This document shows positions 1 through 7,681 of a DNA stretch of 64,000 bases, piece after piece (position 1 is the first letter of the stretch; each line of letters opens with the position of its first letter). A program made the position numbers and the translations under genes. The stretch is from Croceitalea marina (GTDB taxonomy: Bacteria > Bacteroidota > Bacteroidia > Flavobacteriales > Flavobacteriaceae): positions 26,983 through 90,982 of the forward strand of contig NZ_JBHULB010000012.1 of assembly GCF_042684265.1 (NCBI RefSeq), written 5' to 3'. The notes beneath the pieces were generated by a model that ran no database searches, was not told where the DNA came from, and saw only the letters and a program-made list of their open reading frames with translations.

Positions 1-572
1 GTGATACAACTAAAGTAAGGGCTCAATTAAGCGCCTTACGCATGGAAATGGCAGAACGTTTGGGCCTTCGAAAAGCTGATGAGTTTGCTCCGTTATGGGT
101 CATCGATTTTCCATTGTTGGAACTTGATGAAGAAACTGGCAACTACCATGCCATGCACCATCCGTTTACTTCGCCAAAACCAGGGCAATTGGAATTATTG
201 GATACCAATCCTGGAGAGGTAAAAGCCAATGCTTATGATTTGGTCTTAAACGGTAATGAAATTGGCGGAGGTTCCATCCGTATTCATGATAAGGAAATCC
301 AAGCTACCATGTTTAAACACCTAGGTTTTACACCTGAAGAGGCAAAGGCACAATTTGGATTCTTAATGGACGCATTTCAATACGGTGCCCCACCACACGG
401 CGGTATTGCTTTTGGATTGGATAGACTAGTCTCTATACTTGGCGGACAGGAAACCATACGCGATTTTATTGCTTTCCCTAAAAACAATAGTGGTCGCGAT
501 GTGATGATTGATGCTCCTGCAAACCTTGATGAGGAACAGTTGAAAGAGCTAAATTTGAAGTTGGGTATTTAA
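1..572 (+). CDS. aspS: Aspartyl-tRNA synthetase, C-terminal part (5' end outside window)
   Basis: Charges tRNA-Asp with aspartate in the cytoplasm. Only about the last 189 codons are here; the reading frame is open from base 3. The class II catalytic core is clear: GGGSIRIHDKEIQ, followed by HGGIAFGLDRLVSILGG, which is class II motif 3 with its ATP-binding arginine, and the typical ending RDVMIDAPANLDEEQLKEL. The family is normally about 580-600 residues, so roughly two thirds lies upstream of the window. The next gene begins 8 bases after the stop, so read-through is possible. Identity is certain. Confidence 0.97.
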   Translation, partial: DTTKVRAQLSALRMEMAERLGLRKADEFAPLWVIDFPLLELDEETGNYHAMHHPFTSPKPGQLELLDTNPGEVKANAYDLVLNGNEIGGGSIRIHDKEIQATMFKHLGFTPEEAKAQFGFLMDAFQYGAPPHGGIAFGLDRLVSILGGQETIRDFIAFPKNNSGRDVMIDAPANLDEEQLKELNLKLGI

Positions 573-580
573 CCTATTGT

Positions 581-1135
581 ATGCCTACAAACTGGAAAAA
601 AATTAGAAAAATTTCATTTATTATTCTAGGTATAGTAGGACTTGTATTTGGTGGACTTTATCTTTTTGCTTGCTATACTTTCAATGAAAAATACACGCCT
701 TCCCAAAATGAGCATGAACATCGAATAGCATATATAGATAGGGAAAAATCCTTACTTTCAGAGGATTTTCAAACATGTAACGAATATATTTACGACTATT
801 ACAATCCTAAAAGGGCTACTTATATTACCGGGAAAAATGGGCTTCGAAAATTCGTTCTAGAAAACTATAAGAATAAGGCTTATACTGATTCTGGATACCT
901 AAACATAAGATTTGTCATCAACTGCAAAGGTAAAACTGGAAGATATGTTATTCATGAGAACGACTTAAATCTAAAACCTAAAAAATTTACAACAGAATTA
1001 AAAGAACAATTATTTGATCTAACCACACAGTTAAGCGAATGGAATCCAAATATCATTAGAGATGAAAAAGTGGATTCTTACATGTATATCTCATACCGTA
1101 TAGAAAATGGAGAAATTACAGAGATACTTCCTTAG
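581..1135 (+). CDS. Membrane-anchored hypothetical protein with TonB C-terminal-like region
   Basis: This 184-residue protein has one N-terminal membrane segment (about residues 9-31, FIILGIVGLVFGGLYLFA) after a basic start, so the rest should face the periplasm. The C-terminal part (about 100-184) contains GYLNIRFVINCKGKTGR, a strand pattern resembling the TonB C-terminal fold seen in short flavobacterial proteins. No TonB proline-rich linker is present, so a true energy-transducing role is doubtful. It starts 8 bases after aspS and overlaps the next gene by 29 bases, suggesting translational coupling. Function unknown; the gene is likely real because of its codon use and packing. Confidence 0.7.
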   Translation: MPTNWKKIRKISFIILGIVGLVFGGLYLFACYTFNEKYTPSQNEHEHRIAYIDREKSLLSEDFQTCNEYIYDYYNPKRATYITGKNGLRKFVLENYKNKAYTDSGYLNIRFVINCKGKTGRYVIHENDLNLKPKKFTTELKEQLFDLTTQLSEWNPNIIRDEKVDSYMYISYRIENGEITEILP

Positions 1136-1913
1136 TCTTACTATTGCAATGATGTTAATTTCTTGCAAGTCTAAAGAAGAAAAAAATGAGGACGCTTTTA
1201 ACTTTGGGCAAAAAGTGTTTCATCAAGGAACAACTGGTTCAATGAATGCATTTGCCTATGCTTTTGAGTTAGATTCAACATATGCCGAAGCGGCAAGAGA
1301 GTTATCTATTCCATATCTGAAAAGAGGGATTCCCCACGAATGGGAAAAATGGATAGATAAAGCAGTACGATATGATTCAGTAGCTTGGCAAGCATATCGA
1401 GGGTATAATTACCTCTGGTTTTACCGAGATTACAAAAAAGCAATCGCAGATTTTAATGCTTCGGATACGCTAACACCACATATTGACCATCCACAAGGCC
1501 ATAGTGTAGACTTTTGGAGAGGAATAGCCTATTTAGGTTTAAAAGACTATGAAAACTCAATTGCTTACTGGAACAAACACATTACAAAAGAGACTGAGGA
1601 TACAGGTGAAGACTGGGTAGAACTGGAAGCATTCTTGTACCGTGGCATTGCCTATTATGAATCTGGAGATCATGAAAATGCTTTAAAAGATTTTGATAAA
1701 GCAATATCTTATTTTAAGCAAACCGCAGATGCCAAATATTACAAAGCAAAAATATTCTTAGAACAAGAACAATCTGAAAAAGCACTCCCTATAATAGAAG
1801 CCGCAATTATTGATCTTAAAGAAGGTTTTTATAATCAGAGGCCTTACGTAGAAACGCTACGTCAAATCTATTTATCAGACTTAGAAGAGTTAAAATCTCA
1901 AATAAAAGGCTAA
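1107..1913 (+). CDS. TPR-containing lipoprotein
   Basis: The 268-residue protein begins with a lipoprotein signal peptide ending in LISC at Cys20, so it should be acylated and anchored to a membrane facing the periplasm. The mature part consists of helical tetratricopeptide-like repeats: YAEAARELSIPYLKRG near 50, HSVDFWRGIAYLGLKDYENSIAYW near 130-155 and YRGIAYYESGDHENALKDFDKAI near 178-200. TPR modules bind other proteins; no enzymatic motif is visible. The start overlaps the preceding gene by 29 bases. An initiation at ATG 1107 is supported because it gives the complete signal peptide. Confidence 0.8.
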   Translation: MEKLQRYFLSLTIAMMLISCKSKEEKNEDAFNFGQKVFHQGTTGSMNAFAYAFELDSTYAEAARELSIPYLKRGIPHEWEKWIDKAVRYDSVAWQAYRGYNYLWFYRDYKKAIADFNASDTLTPHIDHPQGHSVDFWRGIAYLGLKDYENSIAYWNKHITKETEDTGEDWVELEAFLYRGIAYYESGDHENALKDFDKAISYFKQTADAKYYKAKIFLEQEQSEKALPIIEAAIIDLKEGFYNQRPYVETLRQIYLSDLEELKSQIKG

Positions 1914-1938
1914 TTTTAGATAAACTAGGTTCATAATA

Positions 1939-3720
1939 ATGCCTAACACCAAGAGCTTACTAAAAAAGTTTCTAAAATGGCGATATAAAAACATCTCCAA
2001 CAAAACTTTTGTGCATTTAATGAGCCTTGTTGTCGGTTTAATTTCTGGTCTGGCAGCGGTTACCCTAAAAAACCTAACCTTTTTTATTCAGGCATTATTA
2101 GAAAAAGGTATCGCAATTTCAGAGAATCAGCTATACTTCATATTACCCGTAATCGGCCTTACTTTGGTATATCTCTATGTAAAGTATGTACACAAACATC
2201 CTTTGGGGCACGCGGTTTCTTCTATTCTATTCTCTTTGTCCAAAAACAAGGGCTTATTGGCAATTAAAAAAATATATACCCCACTGCTAACGGCACCATT
2301 GACGGTCGGTTTTGGAGGTTCGGTTGGTTTATTAGGCCCTGCAGTAGAATCTGGTTCTGCATTGAGCTCCAACATTAGCCGCTTATTTCATATTGATGCA
2401 AAAACGCGTTCATTATTAATAGCATGTGCCTCTGCCGGTGCAATTTCATCAATTTTTCAGTCGCCGATAGCGGCTATCGTTTTCGCCGTTGAGGTATTTA
2501 GTCTGGATTTTACAATGCTCTCCGTACTGCCCTTATTGCTGGCATCAATCTCTGGGGTGTTAACATCCTATTTTTTCTTGGGCAACGAGGTGCTCTTTAA
2601 TTTTAGTTTAACCGAAGGGTTTGAGTTGAATGACACCTTGTTTTATGTCGTTCTTGGCGTAGGAACCGCCTTTGCATCTATCTATTTTACCAAGATGTAC
2701 TTTTGGATACTTCAACTATTTAAACCGCTTAAAAGTCCTAAATACAAACTATTAGTTGGTGGAATTGCCATTGGTATCATGCTCTACTTTATTCCGCCAC
2801 TTTATGGTGAAGGTTTTGGCTTTATCAATAACCTTTTGGAAGGAAATCACATAAAAGCGCTAGGCAAAACTCCTTTTGACACCTATTTAGACAGTATTTG
2901 GGTCGTAATTTTATTATTGTTCGGCATTACTGTTTTTAAAGCCATTGCCATGACGACTACTTTTGCCGCAGGTGGTGCCGGTGGTGTTTTTATTCCTACA
3001 ATGGTGATGGGGAGCGCTTTAGGCAATGTTGTTGCCAAAGTGATCAACAATCTTGGACTTGGGTTTGATGTTTCTGAAAGTAATTTTACCCTAATAGGAA
3101 TGGCCGGACTTATCGCCGGGGTAATTCATGCCCCGTTGACCGCTATATTTCTTATTGCAGAAATTACCGGAGGTTATGAACTATTTGTTCCTTTGATGAT
3201 TACAGCTTCCATATCATACCTTATCACAAAAAATACTTTAGATTACACCATTTACACCAAAGAACTCGTACAAAAAGGAGCTTTATTAACACATAATAAA
3301 GACCAGACGGTACTCACTTTAATGCAGTTAGATGATGTTATCGAAACAAATTTTAAACCCGTAAATCCAGAGATGACCTTAGGGGAAATGTTGCATAAAT
3401 CAGTTTCAAAATCTACCCGTAATATTTTTCCCGTTTTGGACGGTGACAAGAAAATGGTAGGCATTGTGCTTTTAGATGATATACGAGAGTTCATGTTTAA
3501 TACCGAAATGTATGAGACACTATTTGTCAAAGATGTCATGCATGCCCCACCAGAATATATTTTTTACGCTGAAGATTCCATGAAAAAGGTGATGTCTAAA
3601 TTTCAAGATAGCGGGGCATGGAATTTACCCGTTATCAAAGAGGGAAAATACGTCGGTTTTATTTCAAAATCGAAATTGCTGACAGCCTACAGAAGAAAAT
3701 TAATTAATTATTCCAGTTAA
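1939..3720 (+). CDS. ClC family chloride channel with C-terminal CBS pair
   Basis: This 593-residue membrane protein belongs to the ClC chloride channel/antiporter family. Visible family motifs are GSVGLLGP (127-134, the GxEGP anion-filter loop), SPIAAIVFAVEVF (175-187, helix H) and GGAGGVFIPTMVMGSALGN (the GxFxP loop, helix N). Two CBS domains follow (about 465-590; FPVLDGDKKMVGIVLLDDI and LPVIKEGKYVGFISKSKLL), which in other ClCs bind adenine nucleotides and regulate gating. The external gating glutamate is replaced by Leu132, and the internal proton glutamate position reads EV rather than EE. Both fit a passive channel better than a proton-coupled antiporter. A small membrane protein follows 2 bases later. 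Confidence 0.93.
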   Translation: MPNTKSLLKKFLKWRYKNISNKTFVHLMSLVVGLISGLAAVTLKNLTFFIQALLEKGIAISENQLYFILPVIGLTLVYLYVKYVHKHPLGHAVSSILFSLSKNKGLLAIKKIYTPLLTAPLTVGFGGSVGLLGPAVESGSALSSNISRLFHIDAKTRSLLIACASAGAISSIFQSPIAAIVFAVEVFSLDFTMLSVLPLLLASISGVLTSYFFLGNEVLFNFSLTEGFELNDTLFYVVLGVGTAFASIYFTKMYFWILQLFKPLKSPKYKLLVGGIAIGIMLYFIPPLYGEGFGFINNLLEGNHIKALGKTPFDTYLDSIWVVILLLFGITVFKAIAMTTTFAAGGAGGVFIPTMVMGSALGNVVAKVINNLGLGFDVSESNFTLIGMAGLIAGVIHAPLTAIFLIAEITGGYELFVPLMITASISYLITKNTLDYTIYTKELVQKGALLTHNKDQTVLTLMQLDDVIETNFKPVNPEMTLGEMLHKSVSKSTRNIFPVLDGDKKMVGIVLLDDIREFMFNTEMYETLFVKDVMHAPPEYIFYAEDSMKKVMSKFQDSGAWNLPVIKEGKYVGFISKSKLLTAYRRKLINYSS

Positions 3721-3722
3721 TA

Positions 3723-3980
3723 ATGAAGTTCAAACATCTTATCGTTTTAATAGTAATAGCATCTTTTACAGCAATAATTTACGGGTTTACCATAAAATCT
3801 CAAGACACCCTTTTGGCCAATAAGTTTATTGGCTCAGGTACTGTAGGACTCTTTCTTATTGCAATGCCTTTATTTCTTTACAAAGAGAGTAAAGGCAAAA
3901 AAATGAAAGATTATATGTTAACTAAGGAAAATATTGAAAAAATGCAGAAAAAAGAGCGCCAAAAGACTGGAAATCAATAA
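3723..3980 (+). CDS. Small two-segment membrane protein
   Basis: This 85-residue protein has two hydrophobic stretches: about 6-22 (LIVLIVIASFTAIIYGF) and about 35-52 (FIGSGTVGLFLIAMPLFL). A lysine-rich cytoplasmic tail of about 30 residues contains ENIEKMQKKERQK. The start codon lies 2 bases after the stop of the ClC gene, so the two are probably translated from one message. No recognised domain; function unknown. The tight spacing suggests it might assist or modify the ClC protein, which is inference only. Confidence 0.65.
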   Translation: MKFKHLIVLIVIASFTAIIYGFTIKSQDTLLANKFIGSGTVGLFLIAMPLFLYKESKGKKMKDYMLTKENIEKMQKKERQKTGNQ

Positions 3981-4061
3981 TTATGACGAAAATTGCAGGC
4001 GATTTCATACGCTTCTTATGGAATTGTATTAATTTAGAGTCTCAACAATTATATTTTTTTA

Positions 4062-4253
4062 ATGACTGGCACAGTAAAATTTTTCAACGAATCAAAAGGA
4101 TTCGGATTCATTACAAATGATGATACCGGACAAGACATTTTTGTTCATGCAACAGCATTGAACGGCATTCAATTAAATGAAGGCGACAAAGTAGAATACC
4201 AAGAAGAAGAAGGAAGAAAAGGAATGGTTGCTGCCCAAGTGCAGGTAATCTAA
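4062..4253 (+). CDS. cspA: Cold shock protein
   Basis: A single cold-shock (OB-fold) domain of 63 residues that binds single-stranded RNA or DNA. RNP1 is KGFGFI (residues 12-17) and RNP2 is DIFVHATAL; the N-terminal TGTVKFFNESKGFGFI is diagnostic. Such proteins melt mRNA secondary structure in the cytoplasm and are often cold- or growth-regulated. The gene stands alone with its own strong terminator 27 bases downstream. The upstream gap of about 80 bases is AT-rich and could hold a regulated leader; no clear promoter was recognised there. Confidence 0.97.
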   Translation: MTGTVKFFNESKGFGFITNDDTGQDIFVHATALNGIQLNEGDKVEYQEEEGRKGMVAAQVQVI

Positions 4254-4279
4254 TACAATATTGTACTTTATTACATGGT

Positions 4280-4307
4280 AAACCCTAGTCAACACTAGGG
4301 TTTTTTT
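4280..4307. terminator. Intrinsic terminator between cspA and tadA
   Basis: A perfect 10-bp stem (AAACCCTAGT / ACTAGGGTTT) with a CAAC loop is followed on the plus strand by seven T residues. It ends the cspA transcript. The A-run on the other arm allows it to work for the convergent tadA as well. Confidence 0.9.
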
Positions 4308-4309
4308 AT

Positions 4310-4759
4310 TTAGTTTAAATTACGTTTTTGAATAAAAAAACGTTTTAACAATTCAGAAGCCTCCTTTTCAAGAATACCTGAAACCACTTCTGTCTTGGGG
4401 TGAAGCGTAGTTCCCATTACGCTATATCCTCTTTCCAGATCTGAAGCTGCGTAAACAATTTTCGAGATTTGACTCCAATACAGGGCGCCAGCACACATTT
4501 GGCAAGGTTCTAGGGTTACATATAAAGTGCATCCCGTAAGGTACTTTCCACCTAAAAAATTAGCTGCCGAAGTAATGGCCTGCATTTCTGCATGAGCTGT
4601 AACATCATGTAGTTGTTCGGTAAGATTATGTGCTCTACCGATTATTCTATTTTTAGCTACGATTACCGCTCCTACAGGAACTTCTCCACGTTCAAAAGCC
4701 ATTTCTGCCTCTTGCAGGGCTTTCTTCATAAAATAATTATCGTCAAAAGGATTTTCCAT
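4310..4759 (-). CDS. tadA: tRNA-specific adenosine deaminase
   Basis: Deaminates adenosine to inosine at the wobble position of tRNA-Arg(ACG), allowing decoding of CGN codons. Zinc-dependent cytidine/deoxycytidylate deaminase fold. With the chosen start, the zinc ligands and proton shuttle are H56-A-E58 and PC86QMC89. I prefer the ATG at 4759 (MENPFDDNYFMKKAL) over the ATG nine codons upstream, because the family normally begins just before this helix; that gives 149 residues, a usual length. A TAnnTTTG box at 4784-4791 could be its promoter. Nucleoside or guanine deaminase is a less likely alternative. Confidence 0.92.
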   Translation of the reverse strand: MENPFDDNYFMKKALQEAEMAFERGEVPVGAVIVAKNRIIGRAHNLTEQLHDVTAHAEMQAITSAANFLGGKYLTGCTLYVTLEPCQMCAGALYWSQISKIVYAASDLERGYSVMGTTLHPKTEVVSGILEKEASELLKRFFIQKRNLN

Positions 4760-4783
4760 ACAATACCATAGAACATAAGACTT

Positions 4784-4791
4784 CAAAACTA
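4784..4791 (-). promoter_or_regulatory. Bacteroidota -7 box (TAGTTTTG) upstream of tadA
   Basis: On the minus strand the sequence TAGTTTTG matches the flavobacterial -7 consensus TAnnTTTG and sits about 25 bases upstream of the preferred tadA start. No convincing -33 TTTG was seen at the expected spacing, so confidence is modest. Confidence 0.35.
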
Positions 4792-4812
4792 CAAATCTGA
4801 ATGCAACATTAA

Positions 4813-6615
4813 ATGCTTAAATATGGGTATTTTTGCTTTTTACAGGCTTTGAAAAAACTTCTCAAAAATATTGAACTACCTAATGACCTACGGCAATTGA
4901 AAAAAGAACAATTGCCCAAACTGGCCAAAGAATTGCGTGAATTTATAATTGATGTAGTTGCTACAAAAGAAGGCCACTTAGGAGCAAGTCTAGGCGTTGT
5001 GGAATTGACGATTGCATTGCATTATGTTTTTGAAACCCCAAACGACAAACTGATTTGGGATGTGGGGCACCAAGCTTACGGACACAAAATTCTTACTGGG
5101 CGTAAACAAATTTTCGATACCAATCGGCAACTAAACGGCATAAGTGGTTTTCCAAAACGAAGTGAAAGTGCATATGACGATTTTAGTACGGGTCATAGTT
5201 CAACCTCTATTTCAGCTATTTTGGGTATGGCAATGGCCTCACAATTAAAAGGCGACACCCAAAAGCAACACATTGCGGTAATCGGTGATGCATCAATAGC
5301 AAGCGGAATGGCCTTTGAAGGGCTCAACCATTTAGGGGTGACCAATGCCAATGCGCTTATTATTTTAAACGATAATGCCATAGGTATAGACCCCAGTGTC
5401 GGGGCATTAAAAAAATACCTGACCAATGTTAAAAAAGGTACTGCAAAAGAGGAGAATATCTTTGAATGCTTGAACCTTAATTACTCCGGTCCAATTGATG
5501 GGCACGATTTACCAGTTTTATTGAAAGAATTGGAGCGTTTAAAATCAGTTCAAGGTCCTCGCCTTTTACACATCATTACCACTAAGGGTAAAGGGCTAAA
5601 AAAAGCCGAAGAAAATCAGGTAGCTTATCATGCTCCAGGAAAATTTGACAAACTCACCGGGGAGCTCCAAAAGAAAAGTCCTCAGCAAGAACCGCCAAAA
5701 TATCAAGATGTTTTTGGGCATACTTTGGTGGAATTGGCTAAAAAGAACAAAAATATCATAGGCATCACCCCTGCCATGCCCACTGGAAGTTCTTTAAAAT
5801 ATATGATGGAAGAACTACCCGAAAGGGCTTTTGATGTAGGTATTGCAGAACAACACGCGGTTACCTTGGCTGCTGGCATGGCGGCAGAGGGCTTGGTTCC
5901 TTTTTGCAATATCTATTCTACCTTTTTGCAACGTGCATATGATCAAGTCATACATGATGTCGCATTGCAAAACCTGCCCGTTATCTTCTGTTTAGACCGC
6001 GCCGGACTCGTAGGCCAAGATGGCCCTACCCACCATGGGGTTTTTGATTTGGCATATTTAAGGTGCATTCCCAATCTTATCATTTTTGCCCCTATGAACG
6101 AAGGTGAACTTAGAAATATCATGTATACTGCTCAAAAAGGACTTGATGCCCCAATAGCGATTAGATATCCAAGAGGTAGGGGCACTACTATAGCGTGGAA
6201 AACATCTTTTTCTGAAATTGAAATTGGCACTGCAAAACAGGTAAAAAAGGGAAATAAAATAGCCGTTCTTTCATTAGGGCATATCGGAAATGAAGTTCAA
6301 AAAGCCATAGAAAATATTTCAAAGGCGGATACTATTGCACATTATGATATGCGATTTGCAAAACCATTAGATTTGAATATACTAAAAAGCATATTCGAAA
6401 ATTTTGAATATGTAATTACCATAGAAGACGGTTGTAAAATTGGTGGATTTGGTAGCGCAGTTCTAGATCAAGCAAATGTTTTAAATTATCAAGGCACTAT
6501 TAAAGTTTTAGGTATTGATGATACCTTTGTACAACAAGGTACAGTCGAAGAATTATATGATATTTGTGGCCTCAATGCTAAAGCAATTAAAACATATCTT
6601 GAAGAGTTTCAATAG
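4813..6615 (+). CDS. dxs: 1-deoxy-D-xylulose-5-phosphate synthase
   Basis: Thiamine diphosphate enzyme joining pyruvate and glyceraldehyde 3-phosphate, the first step of the non-mevalonate isoprenoid pathway. The family order is complete: EGHLGASLGVVELTIALHYVF near the N-terminus, the TPP motif GDASIASGMAFEGLNHLG with NDN, the transketolase pyrimidine domain (GIAEQHAVTLAAGMAAEG, DRAGLVGQDGPTHHG) and the C-terminal domain (EDGCKIGGFGSAVL). The start is uncertain. ATG 4813 adds 12 residues, while a TTG at 4849 gives a start closer to the family, and a promoter-like box lies between them at 4828-4835. The end overlaps the next gene. The enzyme is about 590-600 residues, slightly shorter than the proteobacterial form. 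Confidence 0.96.
   Translation: MLKYGYFCFLQALKKLLKNIELPNDLRQLKKEQLPKLAKELREFIIDVVATKEGHLGASLGVVELTIALHYVFETPNDKLIWDVGHQAYGHKILTGRKQIFDTNRQLNGISGFPKRSESAYDDFSTGHSSTSISAILGMAMASQLKGDTQKQHIAVIGDASIASGMAFEGLNHLGVTNANALIILNDNAIGIDPSVGALKKYLTNVKKGTAKEENIFECLNLNYSGPIDGHDLPVLLKELERLKSVQGPRLLHIITTKGKGLKKAEENQVAYHAPGKFDKLTGELQKKSPQQEPPKYQDVFGHTLVELAKKNKNIIGITPAMPTGSSLKYMMEELPERAFDVGIAEQHAVTLAAGMAAEGLVPFCNIYSTFLQRAYDQVIHDVALQNLPVIFCLDRAGLVGQDGPTHHGVFDLAYLRCIPNLIIFAPMNEGELRNIMYTAQKGLDAPIAIRYPRGRGTTIAWKTSFSEIEIGTAKQVKKGNKIAVLSLGHIGNEVQKAIENISKADTIAHYDMRFAKPLDLNILKSIFENFEYVITIEDGCKIGGFGSAVLDQANVLNYQGTIKVLGIDDTFVQQGTVEELYDICGLNAKAIKTYLEEFQ
4828..4835 (+). promoter_or_regulatory. Possible -7 box (TATTTTTG) inside the annotated 5' end of dxs
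   Basis: TATTTTTG matches TAnnTTTG and lies 14 bases before an in-frame TTG at 4849. If used, transcription would begin downstream of ATG 4813, and translation would have to start at the TTG. No -33 element was recognised. Confidence 0.3.
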
Positions 6616-7672
6616 AAACCTCTTAATACTACAAGTGCTTTTTATGCTTGGCGTTTTTTCTGTTGAAGCTCAAAACACGGTTCAAGACACTATTCCTTCA
6701 GATACGACCGAGATAGAAACCCATGTGATTCGATGGGAACAGAAAAAAATTAAAAACATCTTAAGGGGCGTTAAACTTAGAAGTCCTAAATATTCATTTA
6801 ACGCTACAAAACCTTTATTAAAAAAGCCTAAAAAATTTGTACCTACCTCTTTTTGGGATATTAAAAATGATTTCGGAATCAATCTTAACGAAGTAGCTTT
6901 TGTAAACTGGAATGCCGGTGGCGACAACTCTATTTCTGCACTTGGAAATCTGAACTTTGTCAGAAACTACAAATTCAGATATATCAATTGGGATAATGAA
7001 CTTAGGCTCCGCTATGGAATAAATGCACAAGAAGGCAGAAAACTTCGCAAAACCGATGATCTAGTAAAACTATCTTCGACTTTTGGTTTTAGAAGAGATA
7101 CCCTAAGCAGTTGGTACTATTCCGTTAAAATGAATTTCAACACCCAGTTTTCCAATGGTTTTAAGTACCCAGATCGAACCACGCCAATTTCAAGGTTTAT
7201 GGCCCCAGGCTATTTGTTTCTTGGTGCGGGAACATCTTATATTCCTGAAGGAAAAAAATTTAATCTATACATTTCTCCATTTACGCAAAAAGCAACCTTC
7301 GTTTTAGACGAAAGACTTTCGCAACAAGGCGCGTTTGGCGTAGACAAGGGAGATTCGGTTTTTATGGAAGTTGGTTTTCTGATTACGAATACATGGGAAA
7401 AAGAAATATTCAAAAACGTTTCACTCAATCATAGAGTTAATCTCTACACCGACTACCTCAGAAGTTTCGGGAATGTTGATGTAGACTGGGAAATGGCATT
7501 TACCCTAACCGTAAACGAGAACGTAAAGGCAAATATAGGCACACATCTTATCTACGATGATGATATCAAATTTGATGAAGTTGTTGCCGATGACGGAACG
7601 GTTACAGACCCGGGCGAACCGCGTATACAGTTCAGACAATTCTTGGGCGTAGGCTTTAATTATTCGTTTTAA
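6575..7672 (+). CDS. DUF3078 family outer-membrane-type protein
   Basis: A secreted protein of about 365 residues with the DUF3078 signature typical of Bacteroidota. It has DFGINLNEVAFVNWNAGGDNSISALG, then alternating aromatic strands (FRYINWDNELRLRYGINAQ; WYYSVKMNFNTQFSNGF) and the ending FRQFLGVGFNYSF. A terminal aromatic residue and beta-strand pattern suggest an outer-membrane barrel; the role is not known. The N-terminus holds a signal peptide ending VEAQ. The ATG at 6575 lies inside dxs (41-base overlap). A TTG at 6599, which gives a neater signal peptide, is also possible. Probably co-transcribed with dxs. Confidence 0.85.
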   Translation: MLKQLKHILKSFNRNLLILQVLFMLGVFSVEAQNTVQDTIPSDTTEIETHVIRWEQKKIKNILRGVKLRSPKYSFNATKPLLKKPKKFVPTSFWDIKNDFGINLNEVAFVNWNAGGDNSISALGNLNFVRNYKFRYINWDNELRLRYGINAQEGRKLRKTDDLVKLSSTFGFRRDTLSSWYYSVKMNFNTQFSNGFKYPDRTTPISRFMAPGYLFLGAGTSYIPEGKKFNLYISPFTQKATFVLDERLSQQGAFGVDKGDSVFMEVGFLITNTWEKEIFKNVSLNHRVNLYTDYLRSFGNVDVDWEMAFTLTVNENVKANIGTHLIYDDDIKFDEVVADDGTVTDPGEPRIQFRQFLGVGFNYSF

Positions 7673-7681
7673 AAATATCAG

